A DNA stretch of 64,000 nucleotides from an uncultured Phycisphaeraceae bacterium (GTDB taxonomy: Bacteria > Planctomycetota > Phycisphaerae > Phycisphaerales > UBA1924): the NCBI GenBank assembly GCA_937899905.1, contig CALCCF010000020.1, positions 1 through 64,000 on the forward strand, given 5' to 3'. The notes under the pieces are model-generated. The model did no database searches. It was not told the DNA's origin and was given only the letters and a program-made list of their open reading frames with translations. A program made the position numbers and the translations under genes. Shown here in pieces: positions 17,144-26,271 of this stretch (positions within the stretch are counted from its first letter, which is position 1; each line of letters opens with the position of its first letter).

Positions 17144-17938
17144 ATGGTCGGGACGGCCAGAAAGACAAGAGGCGGGCTGATTGGTCCAGGCCGGCGATGG
17201 TTTGGGCATCCGGTGATTGTGGCCCTGCTTACAGGACTGCTGATCAGTGACTACATCTCAATTCCCGCTGGCTACAAGCGCAGCGGCTCGACGGTGAAGA
17301 GGACGGTCGAGCACCTTACCGGCAGGTGGACGAATGTCATGGTCAGCTTCGTCCACTTTCCAGGATTCTTCATGGAGGACGGCGAGTCCATCGAACTCGT
17401 CTGGGAGACCGCGACCCCAATTGCCGGACACGCGACGTACGCAGACCTCGCACAGCCGGGAGGAAGAATCGATGACTCATGGGAGTATCTGGCGAGCCCG
17501 AGCTTTCGCCAAGGCGAGCCACGCGGCTTCTATCACATCACGCATCGGTACACCTCGTACGCGCTCGATCCAAATCTGACTCCCGATCAAGTCTCGCGTA
17601 TGAAGGCACTGTTCATCGAGCGCTCCGAGTCCATACCTCGAACCCACGAACTCGCGTATTGGTCCGCCGACTTCGCGGACATGTGCCGCCTCTACTTGCA
17701 GGGCAAGAGTCTCGAACGAACGCCCGTTCCCATCGGCTACTACCGCAACGGGATAGCGTTGGTTTTGCTGAGCCTCTTTTGCGTTGGAGTTCTTCGCGGC
17801 CGCACCGACCTGTGGCTCGGGTTGTGGATTGGTCGACTCCTCAGGCGTCGTCCGCTCGGGCACTGCCCCGCCTGCGGCTATGACTCCGAGGGACTCCACA
17901 CGTGCCCCGAGTGCGGCTCGAAGCAACCCACCAGCTAA
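17144..17938 (+). CDS. Membrane protein with C-terminal zinc ribbon
   Basis: 264 residues. Two hydrophobic segments are seen, near 17-35 (GHPVIVALLTGLLISDYI) and near 205-225 (NGIALVLLSLFCVGVL). They flank an extracytoplasmic region of about 170 residues with no recognised family. The tail is a zinc ribbon, CPACGYDSEG then CPECGS, found at the end of many planctomycete membrane proteins. ATG 17144 is chosen since GGAGG precedes it by about 9 nt. It overlaps the convergent dehydrogenase gene by 4 bp at the stops. Confidence 0.65.
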   Translation: MVGTARKTRGGLIGPGRRWFGHPVIVALLTGLLISDYISIPAGYKRSGSTVKRTVEHLTGRWTNVMVSFVHFPGFFMEDGESIELVWETATPIAGHATYADLAQPGGRIDDSWEYLASPSFRQGEPRGFYHITHRYTSYALDPNLTPDQVSRMKALFIERSESIPRTHELAYWSADFADMCRLYLQGKSLERTPVPIGYYRNGIALVLLSLFCVGVLRGRTDLWLGLWIGRLLRRRPLGHCPACGYDSEGLHTCPECGSKQPTS

Positions 17939-18939
17939 GCCAGCATCGCCGTGGTGACGGCGTTCTCCGGGTCCAGCCCGCCGCCCTCGAAGTCTGTGAG
18001 GTTCTGGATCGTTGTGTCGGCGATGTTTGCTAGTGCCTCGCGCGTGAAAAAGCCCTGGTGGCCGGTGACGAGCACGTTTGGGAAGGTCAGCAGGCGAGCG
18101 AACACCTCGTCGTCGAGGATCTCGCTGGAGAGGTCCTTGAAGAAGAGGTCGCCCTCTTCCTCGTACACGTCGATGCCCAGCGAGCCGAGCGTGCGCGCCT
18201 TGAGCGCCGCGATGACGGCGCTCGTGTCCACCACCGCGCCGCGGCTGGTGTTGATGAGCATGGCGCCGTCCTTCATCATGGCCAGTGCGTCGGCATCGAT
18301 GAGGTGCCTGGTCTTGGGCGTTAGTGGGCAGTGCAGGCTGACGATGTCGCTGGCGCATAGCAGCTCGTCGAGCGTAGCGTACTCGACGCCCAGGGCGCGG
18401 GCCTCTTTGCTTGGCTCGACATCGAAGGCCAAGACCCGGCAGCCGAAGCCCAACAGGATCCGGCACGCCGCGATGCCGATGCGGCCCGTGCCCACCACGC
18501 CGGCGGTCTTGCCCTTCATGTCGAAGCCCATGAGCCCATCGAGCGCAAAGTTGCGCTCGCGTACGCGGTTGTAGGCCCGGTGGATCTTGCGGTTCAGGCA
18601 CAGCATGAGCGCGACCGCGTGCTCGGCGACGGCTTCGGGCGAGTACGCCGGCACGCGGGCCACTGCGATACCCAGCCGCTGGGCGGCTTGGAGATCAACC
18701 TGGTTGAAGCCGGCCGCCCGGAGCGTCACCAGCTTGATGCCGCAGCTGTAGAGCGTCTTGAGGACCGCGGACGACGCGTCGTCCTGGCTGAAGATGACCA
18801 CGGCCTCAAAGCTTTCGGCCAAGCCGGCCGTGCGTTCGCGGAGCGAGGCCTCGACGAATTCCAGATCGTGACGCCCGGCGTTGGCAACTTCCAGTGCGCG
18901 GCGATCAAACGCTCGGGTGCTGTAGACCAATGCTCTCAT
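17935..18939 (-). CDS. ldhA: D-2-hydroxyacid dehydrogenase (D-lactate dehydrogenase type)
   Basis: 334 residues of the D-isomer-specific 2-hydroxyacid dehydrogenase family, close in wording to fermentative LdhA: RAAGFNQVDLQAAQRLGI, VPAYSPEAVAEHAVALML, NAD-binding GVVGTGRIG (147-155), INTSRGAVVD carrying the substrate-binding Arg, GIDVYEEEGDLFF, and VTGHQGFFTREAL with the catalytic His. LdhA reduces pyruvate to D-lactate with NADH under fermentation. Start ATG 18939 is preceded by TTGGAT ending 5 nt upstream and lacks a ribosome-binding site. It sits between two zinc-ribbon membrane-protein genes. Confidence 0.9.
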   Translation of the reverse strand: MRALVYSTRAFDRRALEVANAGRHDLEFVEASLRERTAGLAESFEAVVIFSQDDASSAVLKTLYSCGIKLVTLRAAGFNQVDLQAAQRLGIAVARVPAYSPEAVAEHAVALMLCLNRKIHRAYNRVRERNFALDGLMGFDMKGKTAGVVGTGRIGIAACRILLGFGCRVLAFDVEPSKEARALGVEYATLDELLCASDIVSLHCPLTPKTRHLIDADALAMMKDGAMLINTSRGAVVDTSAVIAALKARTLGSLGIDVYEEEGDLFFKDLSSEILDDEVFARLLTFPNVLVTGHQGFFTREALANIADTTIQNLTDFEGGGLDPENAVTTAMLA

Positions 18940-19053
18940 GCCGAATCCAACGCGATCTGCGGCGTTCGGGCAACCTCACTATGCGCAACCTTCGTGCAGC
19001 CGCGTGAGTCGAGCATCGATACGAAAGTCTGGAACCAAAACTCTAATTGCCAC

Positions 19054-19059
19054 TACCAT
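19054..19059 (+). promoter_or_regulatory. -10-like TACCAT, 7 nt before ATG 19067
   Basis: Supports ATG 19067 as the start of the zinc-ribbon protein. Confidence 0.45.
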
Positions 19060-19066
19060 AGTGTTG

Positions 19067-20344
19067 ATGGGGGACTGGATCTTCACGCTGCTCATGTGGC
19101 TCTTGCTCGCCGTTGGCCTGGCCGGCTTGGGATGGGCGTTGTTGTGGGATCGGCCGGGGGGTCGGCAACGCTGCCCGAAGTGCTGGTACGACATGGCCGG
19201 CATCGAGCGCACGGGGGCGGATGGCCCCTGGACCTGTCCCGAGTGTGGGCACCAGACGACGAGGGAACGCCGGCTTCGCAGAACGCGCCGCCGATGGGGG
19301 ATTGCGGCGCTTGCTGGATTGGTGTTGTTGGGCTCCTACGCGAGCTACGGCTACCCGGTCGTCCGCGACCACGGCTGGTGGCGCCTGCCGCCCGACATCG
19401 TGCTCATTACGCTGCTACCGCACATCGACCGGTTCGGGGTTGTGCCCGACAACGATGCTCCGCAGAACGATATGTTCGTCGAGGTCTATTTCGAGCGGAG
19501 CACGACGAATCCCTCATCGCAGCACCATCCGTGGTGGACCCGCGGCGGGCTCTGGCCGTGGGAGCGCTGGCTGCTCAAGCATCAGAGCCTGCATTTGCTC
19601 GAGACCACCAGCCAGGCTCGCGTGAAGGTGCTGGCCGCGCGGCTGCTGGCAGCGAGCGTCGATCACCCCGTACCGCTTGTCTCCGAGGAGAACAAGGGCT
19701 ATGCGGCGATTGCCCAAGCCGTCCATGCCTACGAGACGTGCGAAAGCTACATCGACTACGGCGTCATGTTCAAACCGGGAGGCTTCGGTCGATACACGAT
19801 GTTCGTCACCGCGTACGAGAGATCGGGCAGGTTCCACCAGGAATCGCGCTACCGGGTGACGCCCACGGCAAGGCGCTGGTCGCACCGCGTTGCGTGGACG
19901 GACGCCGACGGAAACCACTTCGAATGGGATGATTTCAGAAGGGCCACGACTTCGAAGCAGCGGCAGTTCGGCGCGGTGCAGTTCGGAGATATGTACGAGG
20001 CGCTCATGCCGGCGCAGACCTTCTTCTCACCGCTCACCGGGATCAGAGGGCCCCAGTTGTGGGCCGAGGAGGACGTGCGCGGCCGCTCGTGCTACGTCGT
20101 GAGTGGGCGGGACGGCATCGGTCGATCGATGACGTTCCACATCGATCAGGACACGGGCCTGGTTCTCCGTCACGAGCACGACGGGATGGTCGAGCATCTG
20201 GAACCCCAGTTCAACACCGCAATCGATCCGCATTGGTGGAACTTCGCCCCCGATCGCCTGGACGACTCGCCACTGCTGGAACGGCTCGACGACATCAACG
20301 CCATCCTGCCGGACGTCGACTTGCTTGCGGACCCGGGCGGCTAA
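19067..20344 (+). CDS. Membrane protein with N-terminal zinc ribbon and LolA/RseB-like C-terminal region
   Basis: 425 residues. A first membrane helix (WIFTLLMWLLLAVGLAGLGW) is followed by a zinc ribbon (CPKCWYDMAG, then CPECGH) and a second helix near 90-108. The remaining 310 residues are extracytoplasmic; the last 100 (RGRSCYVVSGRDGIGRSMTF, DTGLVLRHEHD) resemble the beta sheet of LolA/RseB-type proteins, as inference. ATG 19067 is chosen because it starts the helix; TACCAT ends 7 nt upstream. A longer frame from 18938 adds an implausible leader. A perfect hairpin lies 70 bp after the stop. Confidence 0.62.
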   Translation: MGDWIFTLLMWLLLAVGLAGLGWALLWDRPGGRQRCPKCWYDMAGIERTGADGPWTCPECGHQTTRERRLRRTRRRWGIAALAGLVLLGSYASYGYPVVRDHGWWRLPPDIVLITLLPHIDRFGVVPDNDAPQNDMFVEVYFERSTTNPSSQHHPWWTRGGLWPWERWLLKHQSLHLLETTSQARVKVLAARLLAASVDHPVPLVSEENKGYAAIAQAVHAYETCESYIDYGVMFKPGGFGRYTMFVTAYERSGRFHQESRYRVTPTARRWSHRVAWTDADGNHFEWDDFRRATTSKQRQFGAVQFGDMYEALMPAQTFFSPLTGIRGPQLWAEEDVRGRSCYVVSGRDGIGRSMTFHIDQDTGLVLRHEHDGMVEHLEPQFNTAIDPHWWNFAPDRLDDSPLLERLDDINAILPDVDLLADPGG

Positions 20345-20411
20345 CTCGAACGAGCGGACCTTCCGAGGATTGCGCAGGCAGCGTCCCACCCTGAGTCATG
20401 CGTAGAACAAG

Positions 20412-20450
20412 AAAAATCCGCGCCGATCGCTCGGATCGGCGCGGATTTCC
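20412..20450 (-). terminator. Strong hairpin terminator, usable from both sides
   Basis: A perfect 15-bp stem (20414-20428 with 20434-20448) around the 5-nt loop GCTCG. Read on the minus strand it is followed by TTTTT, so it ends the subtilase transcript 25 bp after its stop. On the plus strand only TTT follows, but the stem is strong enough to help end the zinc-ribbon gene as well. Confidence 0.85.
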
Positions 20451-20474
20451 GTATTGAATCTCAGCCACTCGGCC

Positions 20475-23400
20475 TTAGGCGATATCGCTCTCGATGCCCA
20501 GCGGTACGCCAAGCGTGCCGAAGGAGCCGCCGAAGAACTGATCGGTGCGGCCTTGGTAGGCCACGATGCCGCTCGAGCTCTTGACGGTGAAGCCGTAGAA
20601 CACGCCGGTGGCGCCGTCGGTCTCGGCCGCCTCGAAGCGCGTCTCGCTGATGAACTGCCGCAGGCCGAACTCGCTGATCCGCGCGGCACCGGCTACGCGG
20701 CGGAACGTTTCGGTGCTGCCGTCGGTGAAGCGGAACGTGATCTCGACCAGCGTGTCCGAGGTGCTGGGGTTGTAGACCCGCAGGTACTCGTCGACCTGGC
20801 CGCCCTGCAGCGGGGCGAAGCCCGCGCTGAAGCCCCAGAGGCTGTGGGCGTTGTTGGCGGCGCTGGTGGAGAGCACCTCGCCCAAGCCGCGGGTGCTGCT
20901 GGCGACGACGACCGGCTGGTCGCTCACGTAGAACACGCCGTAGGCCTCGCCGCTCGGGAAGAGGGCGATGTCCTCGACATTGAGCGTGGTCACGCGACCC
21001 GAGGCAACGTCCAAGGCCTGGCGGATCGAGCCGCCGGTCTCGAAGATGAACTGGAGCTCAACGGTCGCCTCATCGGAAGACGAGTTGAACACGCTGATGG
21101 TCTCGGCCTCGCTGCTCAGGCCGATCTGGCCTTCGGCGATGGCACCCTGGGTCGCGCCCAGGTTCGGCTCGCCGATGCGGGCGGAGCCGCCGGTGTTGTC
21201 GAAGCTGCTGGCTGCGGCCACGATGGGCTCGCTGGCGATGAGTGTCACGCCGTACTCGCCGGGCTGGATCCGTCCGGCGAGGAGACCTGAGCTGAGCTCG
21301 GCGTTGAGGTTCCAACCACCGCGGCGGTAGCCCTCAAGCGTGTACACGATCTCGGTGGCCTGGCCGGCACCGCTGCCGCCGCCCGATCCGGTGAGCGGGA
21401 ACAGGAACATGCTGACCTTCGTGACCTCGTCGGTGGTGTTCACGAACGTGACGAAGTCGTTGCTGCCCTGGCCGATCGAGACGCTGGCGAAGCTCCAGAG
21501 CTCGCTGGCGTTGCCACTGAAGGCCTCGCCGGTCGAGAAACCGAAGTCGAAGTGGCTCATGGTGGCCGTGACGGGCACGGACGAGCGGATCTCCAGGGCG
21601 TAGGGCGTGTCCTTGAACACGCCGTCGGTCAGGCCGCTGACCGGGTTGAAGACGTTGGTCTCGCTGCCATCGGCGTACAGCTCGGGCGTGGTGATGGTCA
21701 GCGCGTCGGGGCTGCGTGTGTTGGCGGCGACCGTGCCGTCGAAGATGACCTGATCGCGGATCGGGATGCTCGGATCCTCGTAGCGAACGATCACCACGAC
21801 GCGGGCGTCCTGGTGGGTGAAGTTGGTGATCGGCACGAAGGTGCTCGCACGATCGTTGGCAAAGCCCTCGGGGTAGTACTGGCGGTACGCCAGGTCGACC
21901 AAGCCCTCCGAGTCGTCGGCCGACGCGGTCGGGTCGTAGGTAAGCAAGCCGAAGTCGAGGCGCTGGGCATCGGCCCGGGTTGCCGTCGCGGTGGCTTGCA
22001 GGCCGTTGGGGCCAGAGATGCCCTCTTGGCCCTCGTCGCTCAGGAACACGAAGTACCGCAGGGTGGTGCTCGCGCCAGGATCGATCGTGCCAAGGTCGTA
22101 GCTGAGCGCCATGGTCAGGTCGCTGGATGCCCCATCGGGATCGGGCAGCATGCGATCGATCACGCTCTGCGGGTTGCGCACGTCGCCCTCGATGGAGGAG
22201 AAGAACGCCGTCGCGCGGGCGTCTGCCGGATCGGCGGCGAGGCCGATCGAGAGCCCGTTGGCGCCCGTCGCCACGGCCACGGCCTGGCCATCGATCACGT
22301 CGTTGATCGTGAACCGCGAGCCGGTGCCGAAGAAGTCCTGATCGGGATTCAGGCCCTCGGACCAGAGCACGTTGCCGATCAGGCGATCGGTGGTGTTGGT
22401 CAGGGTGACGTCGATCGCGACGAAGCTATCGCCCAGAGCGTAGCTCATGGTGCGGTCAACCAAGAAGCCGTTGGTCACGCCACTGATCGCGACGCGGTTG
22501 ACGTTCGGAGTCGACTGGCTGGTGACGTTGAACGGGACGTCCTGGCTGCTGCCCAGGCCGTCGTTGACGAACGAGCCGAGGTCCGAGCCCAGTGCGAAGA
22601 ACGCCGGCTGACCATCGTCGATGCTGGGCAGGAACTCGGTGCCGTTGAACGCAAGGGCTGTGCCCGAGAAGCCCCAGGCGCCGCTGGCCGAGAGGCCGAC
22701 GTCGAGGTTGTCGCCCGTCAGCGAGACGCCCGGGTCGCTCACACCGTTGGCAAGCTGGACCTGCAGGCTGTAGGTGCCCACGGTTGCGCCCGCACCGCCC
22801 GAGCCAACCACGGTGGGGTCGTACGCCGTCGGCGAGACCGCGCGGACCGAGTCGCTGATGCCCACGATGTACGTGCCGCCATCGACGAAGACGAAACCGT
22901 CGATCGCCGCGTCGAGCTCGCCGGCGGGGTTCGAGGACTGGAGCTCGTTGCCCTCGTCGTCGAACAGGCGGATGGCCAGGTCGACCACGCCGCCGGACGT
23001 CGCCTCGATGTTGAACGTGCTGCCGGCGGCGGCCTCGAACTGGAAGAGGTCGACGTCCAGGGCACCGAAGCCGCCGTCACCGATGAACGCATCAAGGTTC
23101 ACGACGCCCTGGGCCGGCTCGATCAAGCGAGCCGTCGTAAGCGTGTCGTTGAGCTCGAAGGGGCCGAAGATGTCGTTCTCGAGAACGAGATCGAGCGACC
23201 AGCTCAGCAAGCTGCCGACGTCGTTGCCCTTCGTGTCGCGGATGATCAGCTGCCATGCGCCGGCGGCCGACTCATTGTTGTAGACACTCAGAGACTCTTG
23301 CGGGATCCAGTCGCCGGTGAACGGCGCGTCGGCTGCGGTCGCGCTGAGGATGGTGCGGGTGGCGTCGTCATCGAATCGCGCGCCGAGCATGTCGTCGGCG

Positions 23401-25925
23401 GATGAGCCGATGCTGTTGAACAGCTGGATCTGCTGGCCCTGCGGGCCGACGAGGCTCACCGAGAGATCGCTGATGAAGCCGTGGTTGATGTTGAGCGTCA
23501 CATCGACGTCGCGCACCTCGCGGGCATCGTCGATGAAAATGGTGTCGATGAGGATGCTCTGGTCGGGGATGGTTGCACCCGAACCGCCGAAGGAACTCCC
23601 AACGCTGACCGAGGAATCGCCGATCAGGGCCACGTCGATCTGGAAGTTGTAGTTGCCGGTCGACTGGGTCTGTCCACTGGCCGGGACGAGAGGCAGGTAG
23701 CTCTCGTTGCCGAATCCGCTCACGCCCAGGTAGTACACGCCCGCGCTGGGCACGAAGAAGTCGATGAACGGATCGTTCCCGAAGAACTGATCGTTGATCG
23801 CCAGTTCCTGGCCGGCTGCGTCGAACAGGCGGAGGACGCCGTCGAGCGTGCTGGGCGTGGGCAGCTGCTGGGCCACGACACGGGCCGAGATCAGGCCGCC
23901 GCGCGGCAGATCGAGGCGATACAGGTCGACATCCAGCGGGCCCTGCACGCCGTCGCCGATCGTTCGGCCGTTGAACGTGACCGTTCCGTCGCCGCCGCCT
24001 GGAATCACAACGGGAGTAGCAGTGCCGAGCCGGTCGTTCGGCTCACCAACACCGGGGGCCGAGATGAGCTCGAACTCGTAGACCTCATCCTCGCCACCAG
24101 TCGCGTCACCGTTGAGGAAATTACCGTCGAGGTCACGGATCGCGGTGTTGTCGATCGTCAGGCGGTAGTCGTCGAACGCGCTGAGCGTGCCTACCGGCTG
24201 GATGGTCATGACCGTGCTGGACGCGTCGAGCGTCACGTTGAAGATCGGCACCGTGACTTCGTTGCCGTCGAAGAAGCTGCCGTCGCCGCCCGCACGGATG
24301 AGCGAGATGCGGCTTGAGATGTCCACAGGCAGGGACTGCACCGGCTCGCTGAAGGACACCTGGATCTGGCTCTGTGGCGAGCCCGCGGTCTCGGCCGGGC
24401 TGATCTGCAGCACCAGCGGGCCCGCGGTCGTGATGATCTCGAGCGCCCGCGCGGCGTTGATGCGGCCGTCGGCGACGACGCGATCTTGCAACGCGGCGAT
24501 GGGATCGGAGGAATCGATGAGTGCTTGCGCAACCTCGAGCGGGGTGAGGTCGGGGCGGATGGTCTTCATCAGGCCAACAACGCCGGCGGTGATCGGGCCG
24601 GAGAAGCTGGTGCCGTCGATGAAGGTGTAGCTGTTGTTGGTGTTGGTCGTCAGGATGGCCACGCCCGGAGCGGCCACATCGACCGTCGTCTCGCCGAAGC
24701 TGGAGAAGCCGGCGAGCTCGTCGCGGTTGTTCGTTGCAGCAACGGACACGAGGCCCGGCAGGTTGTACGCCGCGGGGAACGACGTGAACACGTCGTCGTT
24801 GTCGTTGCTCTCGTTGCCGGCCGAGGCGACGAACGTGGCGCCGGCGGCGATGAAGTCCTCGATGGCCTCACGCTCGAAGTCGAACTCCTCGAACTCCTCG
24901 AAGAAGCCCGGGGCAAAGGCGCCGTAGCTGTTGTTGCTGGCGACGATGTTGACGCCGCGGAGGATGAGGTCGGTCAGGTAGTTGTGGGCGGCGATGATCG
25001 CACCACCGACGAGGGCACCTTCTTCGTTGGCGATCTTCATGGGCAGGATCGAGACGTCCCAGTTGACGCCGGCGATGCCGATGCCGTTGTTGCCCACCGC
25101 GCCGATCGTGCCAGCCACGGCCGTGCCGTGCCCGCCGCCGATTGCGGTATCGTCTGGGTTGTTGTCACCGCCGAACTGGCCGGTGCCGCCCGGCTCGAAC
25201 GTCGCGGTGCCGAAGTCCCAGCCGCGGATGTCGTCGACGAAGCCGTTGCCGTCGTCATCGACGCCATTGCCGGGGATCTCGCCGGCGTTGGACCAGATGT
25301 TATCGGCGAGGTCCTCGTGGTACCACTCGACGCCGGTGTCGATGACGGCGATGACTACGCCGCTCGAGCCGGTAGTGATCTCCCAAGCCTCTTCCAGGCT
25401 GATGTCGGCGCCCGGCGTGCCTTGGGGCTGGCCCGGGATGGGCTGGCCCACGTTGTCGATCCACCAGGCCTCGCCGTTCTGCTCGTCGTTGGCCACGCGG
25501 TTGGGCTTGTAGGCGACATTGGGCTCGATGTTGATCAAATTGCCGATGCGGTCCTTGGCGAAGTCGATCGCGCGCTCGTTGAGCGGATCGGGCGTGAGGA
25601 ACTCGATGAAGCGCTGGCCGCGGGCGATGTACCCGTCGAGCTCGATGCCCAGCTCGCCGATGACCTTGCTGAACTCGGCCGTCAGCGTCTCCTTGGACAC
25701 CGAGCGGTCGAACGTGGCGATCCACGAGTCCTCGATGGCGGCGACCTGGCCGCCGTTCCAGTCTCGCATCTCCACGCCCGTGGGAAGCTCGAGCGTCGCC
25801 GACAGGAGCACGCGTGGCTCGAGCGCTTCGAATGCCGTCGGCGTCTGGTGCGCCGAAGACGGCGCGGAGCCCGCGCGGCGGAACAGTTCGAACAGGCGAC
25901 GGCTGGTTGGGCGGCTGGTGGTCAT
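20475..25925 (-). CDS. Giant multidomain subtilisin-like protease with LEPRVLLSA motif
   Basis: 1816 residues. LEPRVLLSA at 35-43 is the planctomycete-type N-terminal motif of large exported proteins. The peptidase S8 triad is complete: Asp196 (VIAVIDTG), His266 (GGGHGTAVAG), Ser440 (FIDGTSFSGP), with oxyanion Asn371 (ASAGN). After it come a bacterial Ig-like region (about 500-625), a prepeptidase C-terminal-like domain (about 628-770), a P/Homo-B domain (about 785-910, NHGFISDLSVSLVGP), a second PPC-like domain (about 923-1060) and some 750 residues of repetitive beta-rich sequence. No dockerin. GGAG precedes ATG 25925. Probably a surface or secreted protease. Confidence 0.88.
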   Translation of the reverse strand: MTTSRPTSRRLFELFRRAGSAPSSAHQTPTAFEALEPRVLLSATLELPTGVEMRDWNGGQVAAIEDSWIATFDRSVSKETLTAEFSKVIGELGIELDGYIARGQRFIEFLTPDPLNERAIDFAKDRIGNLINIEPNVAYKPNRVANDEQNGEAWWIDNVGQPIPGQPQGTPGADISLEEAWEITTGSSGVVIAVIDTGVEWYHEDLADNIWSNAGEIPGNGVDDDGNGFVDDIRGWDFGTATFEPGGTGQFGGDNNPDDTAIGGGHGTAVAGTIGAVGNNGIGIAGVNWDVSILPMKIANEEGALVGGAIIAAHNYLTDLILRGVNIVASNNSYGAFAPGFFEEFEEFDFEREAIEDFIAAGATFVASAGNESNDNDDVFTSFPAAYNLPGLVSVAATNNRDELAGFSSFGETTVDVAAPGVAILTTNTNNSYTFIDGTSFSGPITAGVVGLMKTIRPDLTPLEVAQALIDSSDPIAALQDRVVADGRINAARALEIITTAGPLVLQISPAETAGSPQSQIQVSFSEPVQSLPVDISSRISLIRAGGDGSFFDGNEVTVPIFNVTLDASSTVMTIQPVGTLSAFDDYRLTIDNTAIRDLDGNFLNGDATGGEDEVYEFELISAPGVGEPNDRLGTATPVVIPGGGDGTVTFNGRTIGDGVQGPLDVDLYRLDLPRGGLISARVVAQQLPTPSTLDGVLRLFDAAGQELAINDQFFGNDPFIDFFVPSAGVYYLGVSGFGNESYLPLVPASGQTQSTGNYNFQIDVALIGDSSVSVGSSFGGSGATIPDQSILIDTIFIDDAREVRDVDVTLNINHGFISDLSVSLVGPQGQQIQLFNSIGSSADDMLGARFDDDATRTILSATAADAPFTGDWIPQESLSVYNNESAAGAWQLIIRDTKGNDVGSLLSWSLDLVLENDIFGPFELNDTLTTARLIEPAQGVVNLDAFIGDGGFGALDVDLFQFEAAAGSTFNIEATSGGVVDLAIRLFDDEGNELQSSNPAGELDAAIDGFVFVDGGTYIVGISDSVRAVSPTAYDPTVVGSGGAGATVGTYSLQVQLANGVSDPGVSLTGDNLDVGLSASGAWGFSGTALAFNGTEFLPSIDDGQPAFFALGSDLGSFVNDGLGSSQDVPFNVTSQSTPNVNRVAISGVTNGFLVDRTMSYALGDSFVAIDVTLTNTTDRLIGNVLWSEGLNPDQDFFGTGSRFTINDVIDGQAVAVATGANGLSIGLAADPADARATAFFSSIEGDVRNPQSVIDRMLPDPDGASSDLTMALSYDLGTIDPGASTTLRYFVFLSDEGQEGISGPNGLQATATATRADAQRLDFGLLTYDPTASADDSEGLVDLAYRQYYPEGFANDRASTFVPITNFTHQDARVVVIVRYEDPSIPIRDQVIFDGTVAANTRSPDALTITTPELYADGSETNVFNPVSGLTDGVFKDTPYALEIRSSVPVTATMSHFDFGFSTGEAFSGNASELWSFASVSIGQGSNDFVTFVNTTDEVTKVSMFLFPLTGSGGGSGAGQATEIVYTLEGYRRGGWNLNAELSSGLLAGRIQPGEYGVTLIASEPIVAAASSFDNTGGSARIGEPNLGATQGAIAEGQIGLSSEAETISVFNSSSDEATVELQFIFETGGSIRQALDVASGRVTTLNVEDIALFPSGEAYGVFYVSDQPVVVASSTRGLGEVLSTSAANNAHSLWGFSAGFAPLQGGQVDEYLRVYNPSTSDTLVEITFRFTDGSTETFRRVAGAARISEFGLRQFISETRFEAAETDGATGVFYGFTVKSSSGIVAYQGRTDQFFGGSFGTLGVPLGIESDIA

Positions 25926-26271
25926 CTGCAATCTCCAACGGCGGCGCTGCGAAGCGGGTCTTCGGTCGGTGTTGACGGGTCGACGGTCGCTTCCAAAACG
26001 GTCTGTGGCCCCGGCTCGCGCGGGCGGGGCCGATGGGTGGGTCGGTGGGCCGTCTGCGGGCTTCCGCGAGACGGGGGAGGCTCGCAGGGGCTGCGGGCCT
26101 GTGGCAGCGGCCCCCCGGTGGTGGTCACCCCGGGGAGACGCATTGGCGGCGTGCCAAAGCACTGCACCCGTGGGGCATACGACCGCAGGGGCCGTGCTGT
26201 TGCTCGAATCGCGGTTAGTGTAGCCGCAAGGCCCGCCCACGAGCGCACCAATCTGGCCGCCAACACCGGGG
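25926..26271. other. Leader region between the subtilase and Kdo-transferase genes
   Basis: No gene is supported. It must hold the subtilase promoter: on the minus strand TACACT occurs at 26217-26222, like the -10 hexamer proposed for a dockerin gene at 52096, but no matching -35 is seen. A GC-rich hairpin (arms 26113-26118 and 26130-26135, extended by inner pairs) would lie in the long subtilase leader. A long open frame here in line with the subtilase is Pro/Arg-rich and not convincing. Confidence 0.4.
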
